Source: Labrys sp. KNU-23
Lineage (GTDB): Bacteria; Pseudomonadota; Alphaproteobacteria; Rhizobiales; Labraceae
Reading direction: 5' to 3'
Length of the DNA stretch: 64,000 nt
Assembly: GCF_008330945.1 (NCBI RefSeq)
Contig: NZ_CP043489.1
Span: 3,545,501-3,609,500, forward strand
The position numbers and the translations under genes were made by a program. The notes under the pieces were generated by a model. It did no database searches, was not told the origin of the DNA, and worked only from the letters and a program-made list of their open reading frames with translations. Positions 53,225-62,800 of this stretch are shown here, piece after piece. How positions within the stretch are numbered: position 1 is the stretch's first letter; the number at the start of each line of letters is the position of its first letter.

Positions 53225-53842
53225 TTAGAACTCGATGCCTTGCTGAGCCTTCACGCCGGCGGCAAAATGATGCTTCACCAGCGTCATCTCGGTCACGAGG
53301 TCGGCCGCCTCGATCATCTCGGGCTTGGCGTTGCGGCCGGTGACGACGACATGCAGGTCCGGCCGGCGCGCCTTCAAGGTTTCCACCACCTCGGCGAGGT
53401 CGAGATAGTCGTAGCGTAGCGCAATGTTGATCTCGTCGAGCACGAGGAGGCGGATGCCGGGATCCGCCAGCATCGCCTTGGCCGCGTCCCAGGCCCGGCC
53501 GGCGGCGGCGACGTCGCGCTCGCGGTCCTGGGTCTCCCAGGTGAAGCCCTCGCCCATGCTCTTCCAGGTCACCAGGTCGTCGAAGCGTTCCAGCGCCGTG
53601 CGCTCGCCGGTCGACCAGGCGCCCTTGATGAACTGTACCACGCCGATGCGCCAGCCATGGCCGAGCGCGCGCATGATCAGGCCGAAGGCGGCGGTGGACT
53701 TGCCCTTGCCGGGGCCGGTATTGACGATCAACAAACCCTTTTCGGTGATGGTCTTGGAAGCGACCTCGGCGTCCTGCACGGCCTTGCGCTTCTCCATCTT
53801 CGCCTTGTGGCGTGCGGCATCGTCGATCATCTCAGCATCCAC
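53225..53842 (-). CDS. cobO: Cob(I)yrinic acid a,c-diamide adenosyltransferase
   Basis: A 205-residue CobO/BtuR-type ATP:corrinoid adenosyltransferase. The P-loop is NTGPGKGKSTAAFG, followed by QFIKGAWSTGER, the WDAAKAMLADP helix and LDEINIALRYDYL. It adds the adenosyl group to the corrinoid. The GTG start at 53842 directly follows the cobU stop; ATG 53830 is a possible internal start. Confidence 0.94.
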   Translation of the reverse strand: MDAEMIDDAARHKAKMEKRKAVQDAEVASKTITEKGLLIVNTGPGKGKSTAAFGLIMRALGHGWRIGVVQFIKGAWSTGERTALERFDDLVTWKSMGEGFTWETQDRERDVAAAGRAWDAAKAMLADPGIRLLVLDEINIALRYDYLDLAEVVETLKARRPDLHVVVTGRNAKPEMIEAADLVTEMTLVKHHFAAGVKAQQGIEF

Positions 53843-54349
53843 TTACTTCACCATCAGGGGCAGGCCTGCCACCATGAAGATCACCTGGTCGGCGAGGGCG
53901 GCGATCCGTTGATTGAGCCGGCCCTGCTCGTCGCGAAAGGCCCGGCCGAGAGCGTTGTCCGGCACGATGGACAGGCCGACCTCGTTGCTAACCATCACCA
54001 CCGGGCCGGAGACCGCCGCCAGGGCTTCCTGCAGCCGGAGAAAGGCGGATTTGAGGTCATGTCCGCCCAGCATGAGATTGCTGAGCCAGAGCGTCAGGCA
54101 GTCGACCAGCACCGGCCCCCGTGTAGCGGCAAGCGCTTCCGGCAGGGCGAGCGGCGCATCGACCGTATGCCAGCTGGCGTCGCGCCGGGCCTGGTGCTCG
54201 CCGATGCGCTCGCGCATCTCGTCGTCGAAGGCTTGCGCGGTGGCGATATAGGTCCAGGGCGCGGGATGGGTCGAAATCAGGCTCTCCGCATGCCGGCTCT
54301 TGCCGGAACGCGCGCCGCCGAGGACGAGGGTGAGTCGGGGAGAGGACAT
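53843..54349 (-). CDS. cobU: Adenosylcobinamide kinase/guanylyltransferase
   Basis: A 168-residue bifunctional enzyme (CobU; CobP in Pseudomonas naming) of the lower-ligand branch. The P-loop is VLGGARSGKSRHAE; VDCLTLWLSNLM and VMVSNEVGLSIVP are typical. ATG 54349 follows AGGAAGG. The stop abuts the cobO start. These genes are separated from the riboswitch-led cob genes by the iorAB pair. Confidence 0.94.
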   Translation of the reverse strand: MSSPRLTLVLGGARSGKSRHAESLISTHPAPWTYIATAQAFDDEMRERIGEHQARRDASWHTVDAPLALPEALAATRGPVLVDCLTLWLSNLMLGGHDLKSAFLRLQEALAAVSGPVVMVSNEVGLSIVPDNALGRAFRDEQGRLNQRIAALADQVIFMVAGLPLMVK

Positions 54350-54459
54350 GCCGCCTTCCTGCCGGGTTCGAGGCAGGAAGGCAAGGGGAGCGATTTCACC
54401 CTCCCGTGGAGGGGGTACCCGATCCGTACATCTGAGTATTGCAATACATGGCGCCGAAA

Positions 54460-54615
54460 ATCCCTCCCCGACTTCGGGGAGGGTGGCCCGGCAAAGCCGG
54501 GTCGGGTGGGGGAGAGTGGTGCGATCTCGCCATTTTCTGGCCTGTTGGTGCCACTCTCCCCCTTCCGTCACCGCTCCGCGGCGACACCTTCCCCGAAGGC
54601 GGGGAAGGATTCCCG
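54460..54615. repeat. Nested intergenic hairpins between cobU and the iorB gene
   Basis: A perfect 10-bp stem (54462-54471 with 54474-54483) is followed by CCCGGCAAAGCCGGG and by a longer inverted repeat (GGGGGAGAGTGG near 54508 with CCACTCTCCCCC near 54551). A last CTTCCCCGAAGGCGGGGAAGG hairpin ends near 54608. The 290-bp gap holds no gene. Confidence 0.7.
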
Positions 54616-54640
54616 CGCTTTATATTGAGATCGCTAAACC

Positions 54641-56830
54641 TCACACCGGCCCCCATTTCAGGTCGGTGTTCTTGACCGGCAGGCTGCGGATGCGCTTGCC
54701 GGTGGCGGCGAAGATCGCGTTGCACACCGCCGGGGCGATCGGCGGCGTACCGGGTTCGCCGATGCCGCCCCATTTCTTGCCGCCGCTGAGCACGAGATGA
54801 GTCTCGATCGGGGGCGTGTCGGCAAGGCGGGCGACCTGGTAGTCGTCGAAATTGCCCTGCACCACCGCGCCCTTGTCGATGGTGATCTCGCCGAACAGGG
54901 CGGCCGACAGGCCATAGACCACCGCGCTCTCGATCTGCATCTCCACGGTGAGGGGATTGACGACATGGCCGCAATCGACGGCCGCCACCACGCGCTGGAC
55001 CTTCACCTCGCCCTCGGGGCTGACGGCGAGTTCCACCACCTCGCCGACGATGGTGCCGAAGGATTCGTGGATGGCGATGCCGCGCGCCCGGCCCTTGGGT
55101 AGCGGCTTGGCCCAATCGCTCTTCTCAGCCAGCGTATCGAGCACGGCGAGAAAATCCGGCTTGCCCTCGAGCAGCTTGCGCCTGAAGCGGTAGGGATCCT
55201 GGCCGGCGGCCACCGCCATTTCGTCGATGAAGCTCTCCAGGGCGAAGGCATTCTGTGACGAGCCGACCGACCGCCAGAACATCACCGGCACATGGGTGTT
55301 CTTGAGGATGCAGTCGATCTGGGCCGCGCCGGAGCGGTAGGGCATGTTGGCGAGGCCCTCGACGGCGGAGGGCTCGACGCCGTTCTCCACCTTGCCCCAG
55401 CCGAGCGAGCGCTGGATGGAGCCGACGGCCGTGCGGACATGGATGGCCGCCGGCAGGCCGTCCTCGCCGAGGGAGGCCTGGAAGCGGATGGCGGCCTGGG
55501 GGCGATAGCGGTCGTGGCGCATGTCCTCCTCGCGCGTCCACACCAGCTTGACCGGCTTGCCCACCGCCTTCGACACGGTCACGGCCTGCACGAGCTCGTC
55601 GTTGACGGCGCGCCGGCCGAAGCCGCCGCCGAGGAAGCAATTGTGGATCTCGACCTGGGACGGCGCGACGCCCGCCGCCTTGGCGGCGAGCTGGAGCGCC
55701 ATGTCGGGGTTCTGCGTGCCCATCCAGACCTCGACCTTGCCGTCATGGACATGGGCGGTGCAGTTGAGTGGTTCCATCGGCGCGTGGGCGAGATGCGGGG
55801 CCTGGTAGAGGGCGTCGACCCGTTTGCCGCGGGCGAGGGCGCCCTCGACGTCGCCTTCCTTGTGTGCCGTGACGGCGGGGCCGTCGAGGGCGGCGATATA
55901 GTCGGCGTCGAAGCGCCTGCTGTCCGTTTCGGCAGCCGGGCCCTCCTCCCAGATCACCGGCAAGGCGAGCGCCGCTTCCTTGGCGCGCCAGAACCGGTCG
56001 GCCACCACGGCGAGGCCTCCCTCGATCGGCACCACGGCCAGGATGCCGCGCCGGCCCTTGATGGCAGCCTCGTCATGGGATTCCACGCGACCGCCGAAGA
56101 CGGGGCAGGTCACCACGGCGGCATAGACCATGTCCGGCAGGCGGATATCGATGCCGAATTTTGCCGCTCCCGTCAGCTTGGGCGGCGTATCCAGGCGTGC
56201 CAGCGGCTTGCCGATCAGCGTGAACTGTTCCGGCGTCTTGATTGCCGGCTCCTTGGCCAGCGTGACCTTGGCGGCCTCGCCGGCCAGCTCGCCGAAACGC
56301 AGGCTGCGATTGCTGGCCCGGTGCAGCACCTTGCCGGCATCGACGCTGCAGCTTTCGGCCGGCACCTGCCAGCGCGTAGCGGCGGCCTGCACCAGCCTTT
56401 CGCGGGCATTGGCGCCGGCCGCCTGCAGGAATTCGCGGGAGCGGCGCACGGCGCCGGAACCGCCGGTGCCCATGCGCTTGTAGACGGTGTTCTCGCGCAG
56501 GTTCCGGCTGGCCGAGGCGTATTCGGGCCTCACCCTGGCCCAGTCGCAGCCAAGTTCCTCGGCGACGATCATCGGCAGGGCCGTGAAGATGCCCTCACCC
56601 ATTTCCGATTGCGCCACGCGGATGATCACGGTGTCATCGGGCTCGATCAGAATCCAGGCGTTGATCTCGCCGTCCGTAGCCGTCCCGCCCCAGGGCTGGT
56701 CGGCAATGGTCAGAGCGTGGGCGGCATCGGAGATGAACCCGCCGATCATCAGGCCGCCAGCGGCCGAGAGGCCGATGGCGAGAAAGCTGCGCCGGCTCAG
56801 CGCGGCGGAGGTGCGGTCGATCGCGTTCAT
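54641..56830 (-). CDS. Molybdenum hydroxylase large subunit (IorB/isoquinoline 1-oxidoreductase type)
   Basis: A 729-residue molybdopterin-binding subunit of the xanthine oxidase family. The N-terminus has a twin-arginine signal (SRRSFLAIGLSAAGG), so the folded enzyme is exported. Cofactor-binding stretches are LGGGFGRRAVNDELVQAVTVSK and the C-terminal GGIGEPGTPPIAPAVCNAI with the active-site Glu. It follows the Fe-S subunit gene by 4 bp. Substrate may be an N-heterocycle or aldehyde. No XdhC-like maturation gene is seen nearby. Confidence 0.9.
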   Translation of the reverse strand: MNAIDRTSAALSRRSFLAIGLSAAGGLMIGGFISDAAHALTIADQPWGGTATDGEINAWILIEPDDTVIIRVAQSEMGEGIFTALPMIVAEELGCDWARVRPEYASASRNLRENTVYKRMGTGGSGAVRRSREFLQAAGANARERLVQAAATRWQVPAESCSVDAGKVLHRASNRSLRFGELAGEAAKVTLAKEPAIKTPEQFTLIGKPLARLDTPPKLTGAAKFGIDIRLPDMVYAAVVTCPVFGGRVESHDEAAIKGRRGILAVVPIEGGLAVVADRFWRAKEAALALPVIWEEGPAAETDSRRFDADYIAALDGPAVTAHKEGDVEGALARGKRVDALYQAPHLAHAPMEPLNCTAHVHDGKVEVWMGTQNPDMALQLAAKAAGVAPSQVEIHNCFLGGGFGRRAVNDELVQAVTVSKAVGKPVKLVWTREEDMRHDRYRPQAAIRFQASLGEDGLPAAIHVRTAVGSIQRSLGWGKVENGVEPSAVEGLANMPYRSGAAQIDCILKNTHVPVMFWRSVGSSQNAFALESFIDEMAVAAGQDPYRFRRKLLEGKPDFLAVLDTLAEKSDWAKPLPKGRARGIAIHESFGTIVGEVVELAVSPEGEVKVQRVVAAVDCGHVVNPLTVEMQIESAVVYGLSAALFGEITIDKGAVVQGNFDDYQVARLADTPPIETHLVLSGGKKWGGIGEPGTPPIAPAVCNAIFAATGKRIRSLPVKNTDLKWGPV

Positions 56831-56834
56831 GGCC

Positions 56835-57290
56835 TCACCCCTTCATCAGTTCGGCGGCGCGGTGGATGGCGGCGCGAATGCGCGGATAGGTGCCGCAGCG
56901 ACAGATATTGGTGATGCCGTTGTCGATATCCGCGTCGGTTGGCGCAGGCGTATCCTTCAGGAAGGCAACGGCGGCCATGATCTGGCCCGACTGGCAATAG
57001 CCGCATTGCGGCACGTCCTCGGCCAGCCAGGCCTGCTGCACCGGATGCTTGCCGTCCGCCGACAGGCCCTCGATCGTGGTGATGGTGGCGCCGTCGACGT
57101 CACCGATCTGGGTCTGGCAGGAACGGATGGCGGCGCCGTTCACATGGACGGTGCAGGCGCCGCATTGGGCGATGCCGCAGCCGAACTTGGTGCCGGTGAG
57201 GCCGAGTTCATCGCGCAGGACCCAGAGCAAAGGGGTCTCGGGCTCGATGTCGAGCTGGTGGGTGGTCGAATTGACGGTGATGGCAACCAT
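56835..57290 (-). CDS. 2Fe-2S subunit of molybdenum hydroxylase (IorA type)
   Basis: A 151-residue electron-transfer subunit. The plant-type 2Fe-2S cluster uses the Cys set in KFGCGIAQCGACTVHVNG and the next RSCQTQ; the second cluster uses QCGYCQSGQ and NICRCGTY. ATG 57290 gives the family start MVAITVNSTTHQL. It has no own signal and would be exported bound to the twin-arginine subunit encoded next. Confidence 0.92.
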   Translation of the reverse strand: MVAITVNSTTHQLDIEPETPLLWVLRDELGLTGTKFGCGIAQCGACTVHVNGAAIRSCQTQIGDVDGATITTIEGLSADGKHPVQQAWLAEDVPQCGYCQSGQIMAAVAFLKDTPAPTDADIDNGITNICRCGTYPRIRAAIHRAAELMKG

Positions 57291-57684
57291 GGGCAGGCCT
57301 TCCAGCGGCTGATGCCGGGCAGAAGATCCGGGCCCATCGGCGTCGGCCTTCTGGTGGGCGATTGCGGGAAGGCCAAATTGTGGCGGCAATCATGGCGCCG
57401 GGGTGACGGGTAACGCAGACGTGAGAGTTTGTGCAGTCTGGAAACGATCGAGAAATGTCGCCGCCGAGGGTGACCAAAATGGGCGGATCATGAAGATGCG
57501 GACGAGGACTACAGTCGTCGTCACTACAATTGCGCTGACGTTTCCTCCGTCATTGCGAGCGCAGCGAAGCAATCCAGTTTTGGTAAAGCGCGTCGCTCGT
57601 GGCTTCTGGATTGCTTCGCTGCGCTCGCAATGACGCAAGTCGGATGTCTCCACCAAATCACGACTATGATGTCAGCCGCCCTGG
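57291..57684. other. Non-coding region with a hairpin repeat
   Basis: These 394 bp lie between iorA and a small membrane-protein gene, both on the minus strand. Apart from the hairpin repeat at 57549-57634 I see no conserved feature. Open frames here run through the repeat and have no recognisable product. Confidence 0.5.
57549..57634. repeat. Hairpin repeat, GTCATTGCGAGC family (copy 3)
   Basis: Arms beginning GTCATTGCGAGCGCAGCG at 57549 and ending with the complement at 57634 are near perfect. The loop is longer than in the other two copies, so total length is 86 bp. Confidence 0.92.
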
Positions 57685-58050
57685 CTATTGCTTGAACCAG
57701 ATCCGGCTGTAGCCGAGCGCATCCCCGGCGATGGCGACGAGAACGCCGATGGAGACGAGGATAAGGCCGATCATGAAGGTGCGCACGATGCGGCGATAGA
57801 CCGGTCCCTCCAGTGAAGTGGGCGAGAGCATGCCCGCCAGCGCCCAGACCTGGAAGACGATGCCACCCCCGATGAGAAAGACGGCTGCCAGGTCTTCCGG
57901 GATCCAGGTTCCCGGCTGCGAGGCCCAGTTGTTGAGGAAGCCGAGCGAGAAGGCGAGCACGACGCCGATAGCCGTCACCGAACCGCCGCGGAAGATGACG
58001 TCGATCTTTTGCGGCTCGGGCGGCGGTGCCGGCGGCTTCTCTTCGGGCAT
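57685..58050 (-). CDS. Small integral membrane protein of unknown function
   Basis: A 121-residue protein with a Pro-rich N-terminus (MPEEKPPAPPPEPQK) and three membrane helices (about residues 24-42, 51-71 and 86-110). A longer in-frame start at 58143 exists but adds a basic segment without support and would approach the riboswitch promoter region. I do not recognise a family. It is divergent from the cobalamin operon. Confidence 0.6.
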   Translation of the reverse strand: MPEEKPPAPPPEPQKIDVIFRGGSVTAIGVVLAFSLGFLNNWASQPGTWIPEDLAAVFLIGGGIVFQVWALAGMLSPTSLEGPVYRRIVRTFMIGLILVSIGVLVAIAGDALGYSRIWFKQ

Positions 58051-58190
58051 GGCAATCTCGTTGATATGGCGACGTTGCTGCCCTTTATGCCGGATTTTGC
58101 GCGTGCTTTGGAAGCGGGAACATTGACAAGCCCGCTCGCGCACCCCTTATGTCAGCCACGATCGGTCTCTCGTTAAGAGAGAAGAGGGAA

Positions 58191-58345
58191 TGCGGTGCGG
58201 ATAAGAGGGGGCCGGTCGACGGCTGCCTTGGATGCCAAAGCCGCGGCTGCCCCCGCAACTGTAAGCGGCGAGCGTCCCGCCTTGAGGCCACTGGGTGACC
58301 GGGAAGGCGGCGGGAGGCGATGAGCTGCGAGCCAGGAGACCTGCC
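58191..58345 (+). ncRNA. Cobalamin riboswitch
   Basis: The leader carries the AdoCbl riboswitch landmarks in order: GGTGCGGATAAGAGGG, then CTGCCCCCGCAACTGTAAGC (about 58248-58266), GCCACTGGGTGACCGGGAAGGC (58287-58308) and the B12 box GAGCCAGGAGACCTGCC (58329-58344). It lies 126 bp before the DUF1636-cobW-cobN-cobG operon, so cobalamin should turn the operon down. GC-rich sequence after the B12 box could form the expression-platform hairpin. Confidence 0.93.
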
Positions 58346-58470
58346 GGTCGCACTGCTGTCACCGGTCCGGGCGGGGCGCCTCGGAGGCCGGTTCCGTCTA
58401 CCCGGACGATCGCCGGCCCTGCCGTCGGTCCCGCGCCCTCCATCCGCTTCGGCGGCGATGAACAGGGCCG

Positions 58471-58854
58471 ATGCCAGAAACACCTCTTCCAGTCCGGCTG
58501 CTCGTCTGCGTGACCTGCAGGCGCGAGGGCGATGACCCCGAGGCGCCGCGCCAGGGCGCCCGGTTGCGCGATGCGCTCGCCGGCATGCTGCCGGATGGCG
58601 TCGAGCTGCAACCTGTCGAGTGCCTGGGCAATTGCAAGCGCTCCTGCACGGTGGCGCTGTCGGCGCCCGGTACCTGGACCTATGTCTTCGGCGACCTCAC
58701 CGCCGAGAGCGGCCCCGACATTCTCACCGGCATCGGGCTGCTGGCCCATTCCACCGACGGCCTGATGCCCTGGCGCGGCCGTCCGGACGTCTTCAAGCGC
58801 AGCATGATCGCGCGCATCCCACCCCTATCAACCCTCAAGGACGCCGCCGAATGA
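58471..58854 (+). CDS. DUF1636 ferredoxin-like metal-binding protein
   Basis: A 127-residue protein of the DUF1636 family. It has a Cys pair near the N-terminus (LLVCVTCRREG) and a Cys-rich motif (VECLGNCKRSCTVAL), similar to thioredoxin-like 2Fe-2S proteins. These genes regularly start cobalt/cobalamin operons in alphaproteobacteria; a role in metal delivery or redox for cobalt insertion is inferred. The stop overlaps the cobW start by 4 bp. Confidence 0.86.
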   Translation: MPETPLPVRLLVCVTCRREGDDPEAPRQGARLRDALAGMLPDGVELQPVECLGNCKRSCTVALSAPGTWTYVFGDLTAESGPDILTGIGLLAHSTDGLMPWRGRPDVFKRSMIARIPPLSTLKDAAE

Positions 58855-59885
58855 ACGCGCACACCAAGGTTCCCTGCACCATCGTCACCGGCTTTCTCGG
58901 GGCTGGCAAGACGACGCTGATCCGCAACCTGCTGGCGACCGCCAATGGCCGCAGGCTGGCGCTGATCGTCAATGAATTCGGCGACGTCGGCGTCGATGGC
59001 GACATCCTGAAGTCCTGCGGCATCGAGAGCTGCCCGGAAGACGCCATCGTCGAGCTTGCCAATGGCTGCATCTGCTGCACGGTGGCCGACGATTTCGTGC
59101 CGGCTCTGGAGACGCTGCTGGCGCGTCCGAATGCGCCCGAGCACATCGTGATCGAGACCTCAGGGCTCGCTCTGCCCAAGCCGCTGGTCAAGGCCTTCAA
59201 TTGGCCGGCGATCCGCTCGCGCGTCACCGTCGACGGCGTCATCGCGGTGGTCGACGGCGCGGCGGTCGCAGCCGGCCGCTTCGCCGATGATCCGGAGGAA
59301 TTGAAGCGCCAGGCCGAGGGCGATGCCTCCCTCGACCACGACAATCCGCTCGAGGAGGTCTATGAGGACCAGCTCCTCTGTGCCGACCTCGTCGTGCTCA
59401 ACAAGGCCGATCTCCTCTCAGCCGGCGAGGCCGATAGCGTGGAGAAGGACATCGAGAAGACCGTGCCGCGCGCCGTCAAGGTGGTGCGAACCTCCGAGGG
59501 CCGCATCGACGCCGCCGTGCTGCTCGGGCTCGGGGCCGCGGCCGAGAATGACCTGGAGGCGCGTCCCTCCCACCACGATCACGAAGCCGAGCATGACCAT
59601 GACGATTTCGATACCTTCATCGTCGACCTGCCCGCCATTCTCGATGCCGATGCCCTGGTGGGCAAGCTGAAGGCGGCGGCCGAGGAACATGATATCCTGC
59701 GCATCAAGGGCTTCGTCGCTGTCGACGGCAAGCCGATGCGCATGCTGGTCCAGGGCGTCGGCGCCCGTTTCTCTCAGCATTTCGACCGTGCCTGGGCGCC
59801 GGAGGAAACCCGTTCGAGCCGCCTCGTCATCATCGGCGAGAAGGGCATCGACCAGGCCGGCATCCGCAAGACGCTGGAGGGCTGA
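58851..59885 (+). CDS. cobW: CobW GTPase, cobalt chaperone-like
   Basis: A 344-residue G3E-family GTPase. The P-loop is VTGFLGAGKTTLIRNLL, the metal-binding CXCC motif is NGCICCTVADDF, and the G4 motif NKADLL. A His-rich loop (HHDHEAEHDHDD) lies between the GTPase and C-terminal CobW domains. It probably delivers cobalt to the CobN chelatase encoded next, with which it overlaps by one base (TGATG). Confidence 0.94.
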   Translation: MNAHTKVPCTIVTGFLGAGKTTLIRNLLATANGRRLALIVNEFGDVGVDGDILKSCGIESCPEDAIVELANGCICCTVADDFVPALETLLARPNAPEHIVIETSGLALPKPLVKAFNWPAIRSRVTVDGVIAVVDGAAVAAGRFADDPEELKRQAEGDASLDHDNPLEEVYEDQLLCADLVVLNKADLLSAGEADSVEKDIEKTVPRAVKVVRTSEGRIDAAVLLGLGAAAENDLEARPSHHDHEAEHDHDDFDTFIVDLPAILDADALVGKLKAAAEEHDILRIKGFVAVDGKPMRMLVQGVGARFSQHFDRAWAPEETRSSRLVIIGEKGIDQAGIRKTLEG

Positions 59886-62800
59886 TGCATCTGCTGCCGG
59901 CCGATACGCGTTCGCTCGATGCCAGCGAGGCCGCCATCGATCTGGGTCAGGCACCCGGCGCGATCGTGTTCGCCTCGCTGACCGACAGCGACCTCGCTCT
60001 GGCAGCCGCTTCCGGCCTCGACGATTTGCGCCTGGCGCCGCTGCAGAAGCTGCGCCATCCGATGTCCGTCGACCTCTACATCGATCAGACGGCCCGCCAT
60101 GCCAAGGCGATCGTGGTGCGCCTGCTCGGCGGCCTCGACTATTGGCGCTACGGCGTGGAAGAGCTGGCGTCGGCGGCGCGAACCCATGGCATTGCGCTCG
60201 CCTTGATCCCCGGTGACGCCAGGCCCGACGGGCGCCTGTCCCAGCTCTCCACGGTGCCGCAGGAGGTGCTGGACCGGCTGGCGCAGTACTGGCGCGAGGG
60301 CGGCCCCCGGAATGTCCGGGCCTCGCTGCTCTATGCCGCCAGGCTGGGCGGCCTCGATTTCGGCGAGCCGGAAGCGCCGGTGGCCGTGCCGAAATACGGG
60401 ATCTTTCTGGGGCCGCAGGCGTCTCGCCTGCTCTCGGAAACACCGCGCTTGCCGGAGAGGCAAAGGGCAGGCGAGACGCCTGCGGTCCCTGGGAAGGCCG
60501 TCATCGTCTTCTACCGCTCCATCCTGCTCTCGGCCGACACTGCCCCCATCGAAGCCCTGGTGCGGGCGCTCCATGCCGAAGGCCTGGCCGCTACCGCCCT
60601 CTATGTCGGTTCGCTCAAGGATGGCGAAACGGCGCAGTGGGTGCGCCGGCAGCTCGAGGAACTCAAGCCTGCGGTGATCCTCAATGCCACCGCCTTCTCT
60701 GCCCTGGACGACGATGGCGCCTCGCCGCTCGATGTGGCCGGCTGCCCCGTCCTGCAGGTGATCACCTCTTCCTCGGCGCAGGAGGCCTGGCAGGCCTCGA
60801 CCCGCGGGCTGTCGGCCAGCGACCTTGCCATGCATGTCGCGTTGCCCGAACTCGACGGCCGTCTTTCGGCCGGCGTGATCTCCTTCAAGGCCGAACGCGA
60901 GGAGGGCACCTTTACCCGTCTCGCTCATGCCCCGCATGACGAGCGCATCGCCGCCGTGGCAGCCAAGGCCGCGGCCTGGGCCCGGCTTGGCGCCAAGGCG
61001 CGGGCGGAGCGCAGGCTCGGCCTGATCCTCTCCAACTATCCGGGTGCGGATGGCCGTCTCGCGCACGCTGTCGGCCTCGATGCGCCGGCCTCGGCCCTGG
61101 CGATCCTGGATCGGCTTCGCGACGAAGGCTATGCGGTGGGTGAGCTACCGGAAAGCGGTGCGGAGCTGCTGAAGTTGTTGAGCGCGTCTCTTCCTGGGAT
61201 CGCAGGCATCCCTGCCTGCTCTTCCCAACCGTCTATCGGATCGCTTCCAAGAGCAGGCAGGGATGCCTGCGATCCCAGGGAGCTTTCCTTCCCGCTCGCG
61301 GTTTACCAGAGCTGGCTCGGCGCCCTTCCCGCTGCCCTCCGCGACAGGCTCGAGGCCCAGTGGGGCGACTCATCGGCCGATCCCCTCTGCAGCGACGGTG
61401 CCTTCCATTTCGCGGGGCATCTCTGCGGCCATGTCGCAGTGGCGGTGCAGCCGGACCGCGGCTCGACCCTCGACCGCAAGGGCGACCATCATTCGCCCGA
61501 TTTGCCGCCGCGCCATGCCTATCTCGCCTTCTATCTCTGGCTGCGCGAGGTCTTCGGCATCGACGTGATGATCCATCTGGGCACCCATGGCACGCTCGAA
61601 TGGCTGCCTGGCAAGGCCGCCGCACTCTCCGCCCAGTGTTTTCCGGAGCTGGCCGCGGGGGCCGTGCCGGTGCTCTATCCCTTCATCGTCAACAATCCTG
61701 GCGAGGCGGCGCAGGCCAAGCGCCGGCTCGGCGCCGTGACCATCGGCCACCTCACCCCGCCTTTGCGGGAGGCCGGCCTTTCTGGCGGCGCCATCGAGGT
61801 CGAGCGCCTGATCGACGAATATGCCAGCGCCGACGGTCTCGACCAGCGCCGCATGACCTATCTGAGGCGCGAGATCATCGAGCGGGCCATGGAGACGGGC
61901 CTCACCGCCGAATGCGGCATCGCGCCCGGCCTCGACGAGGACGAGACGCTGGCGCGCCTCGACGCCTTCCTGTGCGACGTCAAGGAGTTGCAGATCCGCG
62001 ATGGGCTGCATGTCTTTGGGCGCCGGCCAGAGGAGAGCGCCCACCTCCTCGATGTCCTCACCGCTACCAGCGGCGCGGAGGAGCGCCCGGTTTTGGCCGC
62101 GCGCCTCGACAGCTGCGGCGACAGCGAAATGGCCAGCCTTCTTGCCGGCCTCGACGGACGCTTCGTGCGGCCCGGCCCCGCCGGGGCGCCGACGCGCGGG
62201 CGTGCCGACGTGCTGCCGACCGGACGCAACCTCACCACGCTGGACCCACGGGCGGTTCCGACCCGAGCCGCCTACGCGATTGGATCGCGCGCGGCAGATG
62301 CCCTGATCCAGCGTTATCTGCAGGACCACGGCGACTACCCCCGGAACATCGTGCTCGACCTTTGGGGTTCGGCCACCATGCGCACCGGCGGCGACGATCT
62401 CGCCCAGGCCCTGGCGCTGCTGGGCGTCAAGCCGGTGTGGGACAACGGCTCCAACCGCGTCTCCGGCTTCGAGATCCTGCCGCAGGCCCGGCTCGACCGG
62501 CCGCGCGTCGACGTGACGCTGCGCATATCCGGACTGTTCCGCGACGTGTTCGCCCAACAGATCACGCTGTTCGACGAAGTCGTCAGGGCCGTCGCCGCCC
62601 TCGACGAAAGCGCCGAATGGAATCCGCTGGCCGCCACGGCGAAGACGAGCGGCGAGCGCCCGCTGCGCATCTTCGGCGCGGCGCCGTCGGCCTATGGCGC
62701 CGGGATCACCGACCGCATCGCGCGCGGAGCCTGGGATAACAGGGCCGATCTCGGGCGCGATTATCTCGCCGCCAGCAGCCATGCCTATGGCGCCGGCATC

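Noticed and set aside
57403..57633. Plus-strand 76-codon open frame after iorA
   Set aside because: More than a third of it is the GTCATTGCGAGC hairpin repeat and the rest shows no recognisable protein.
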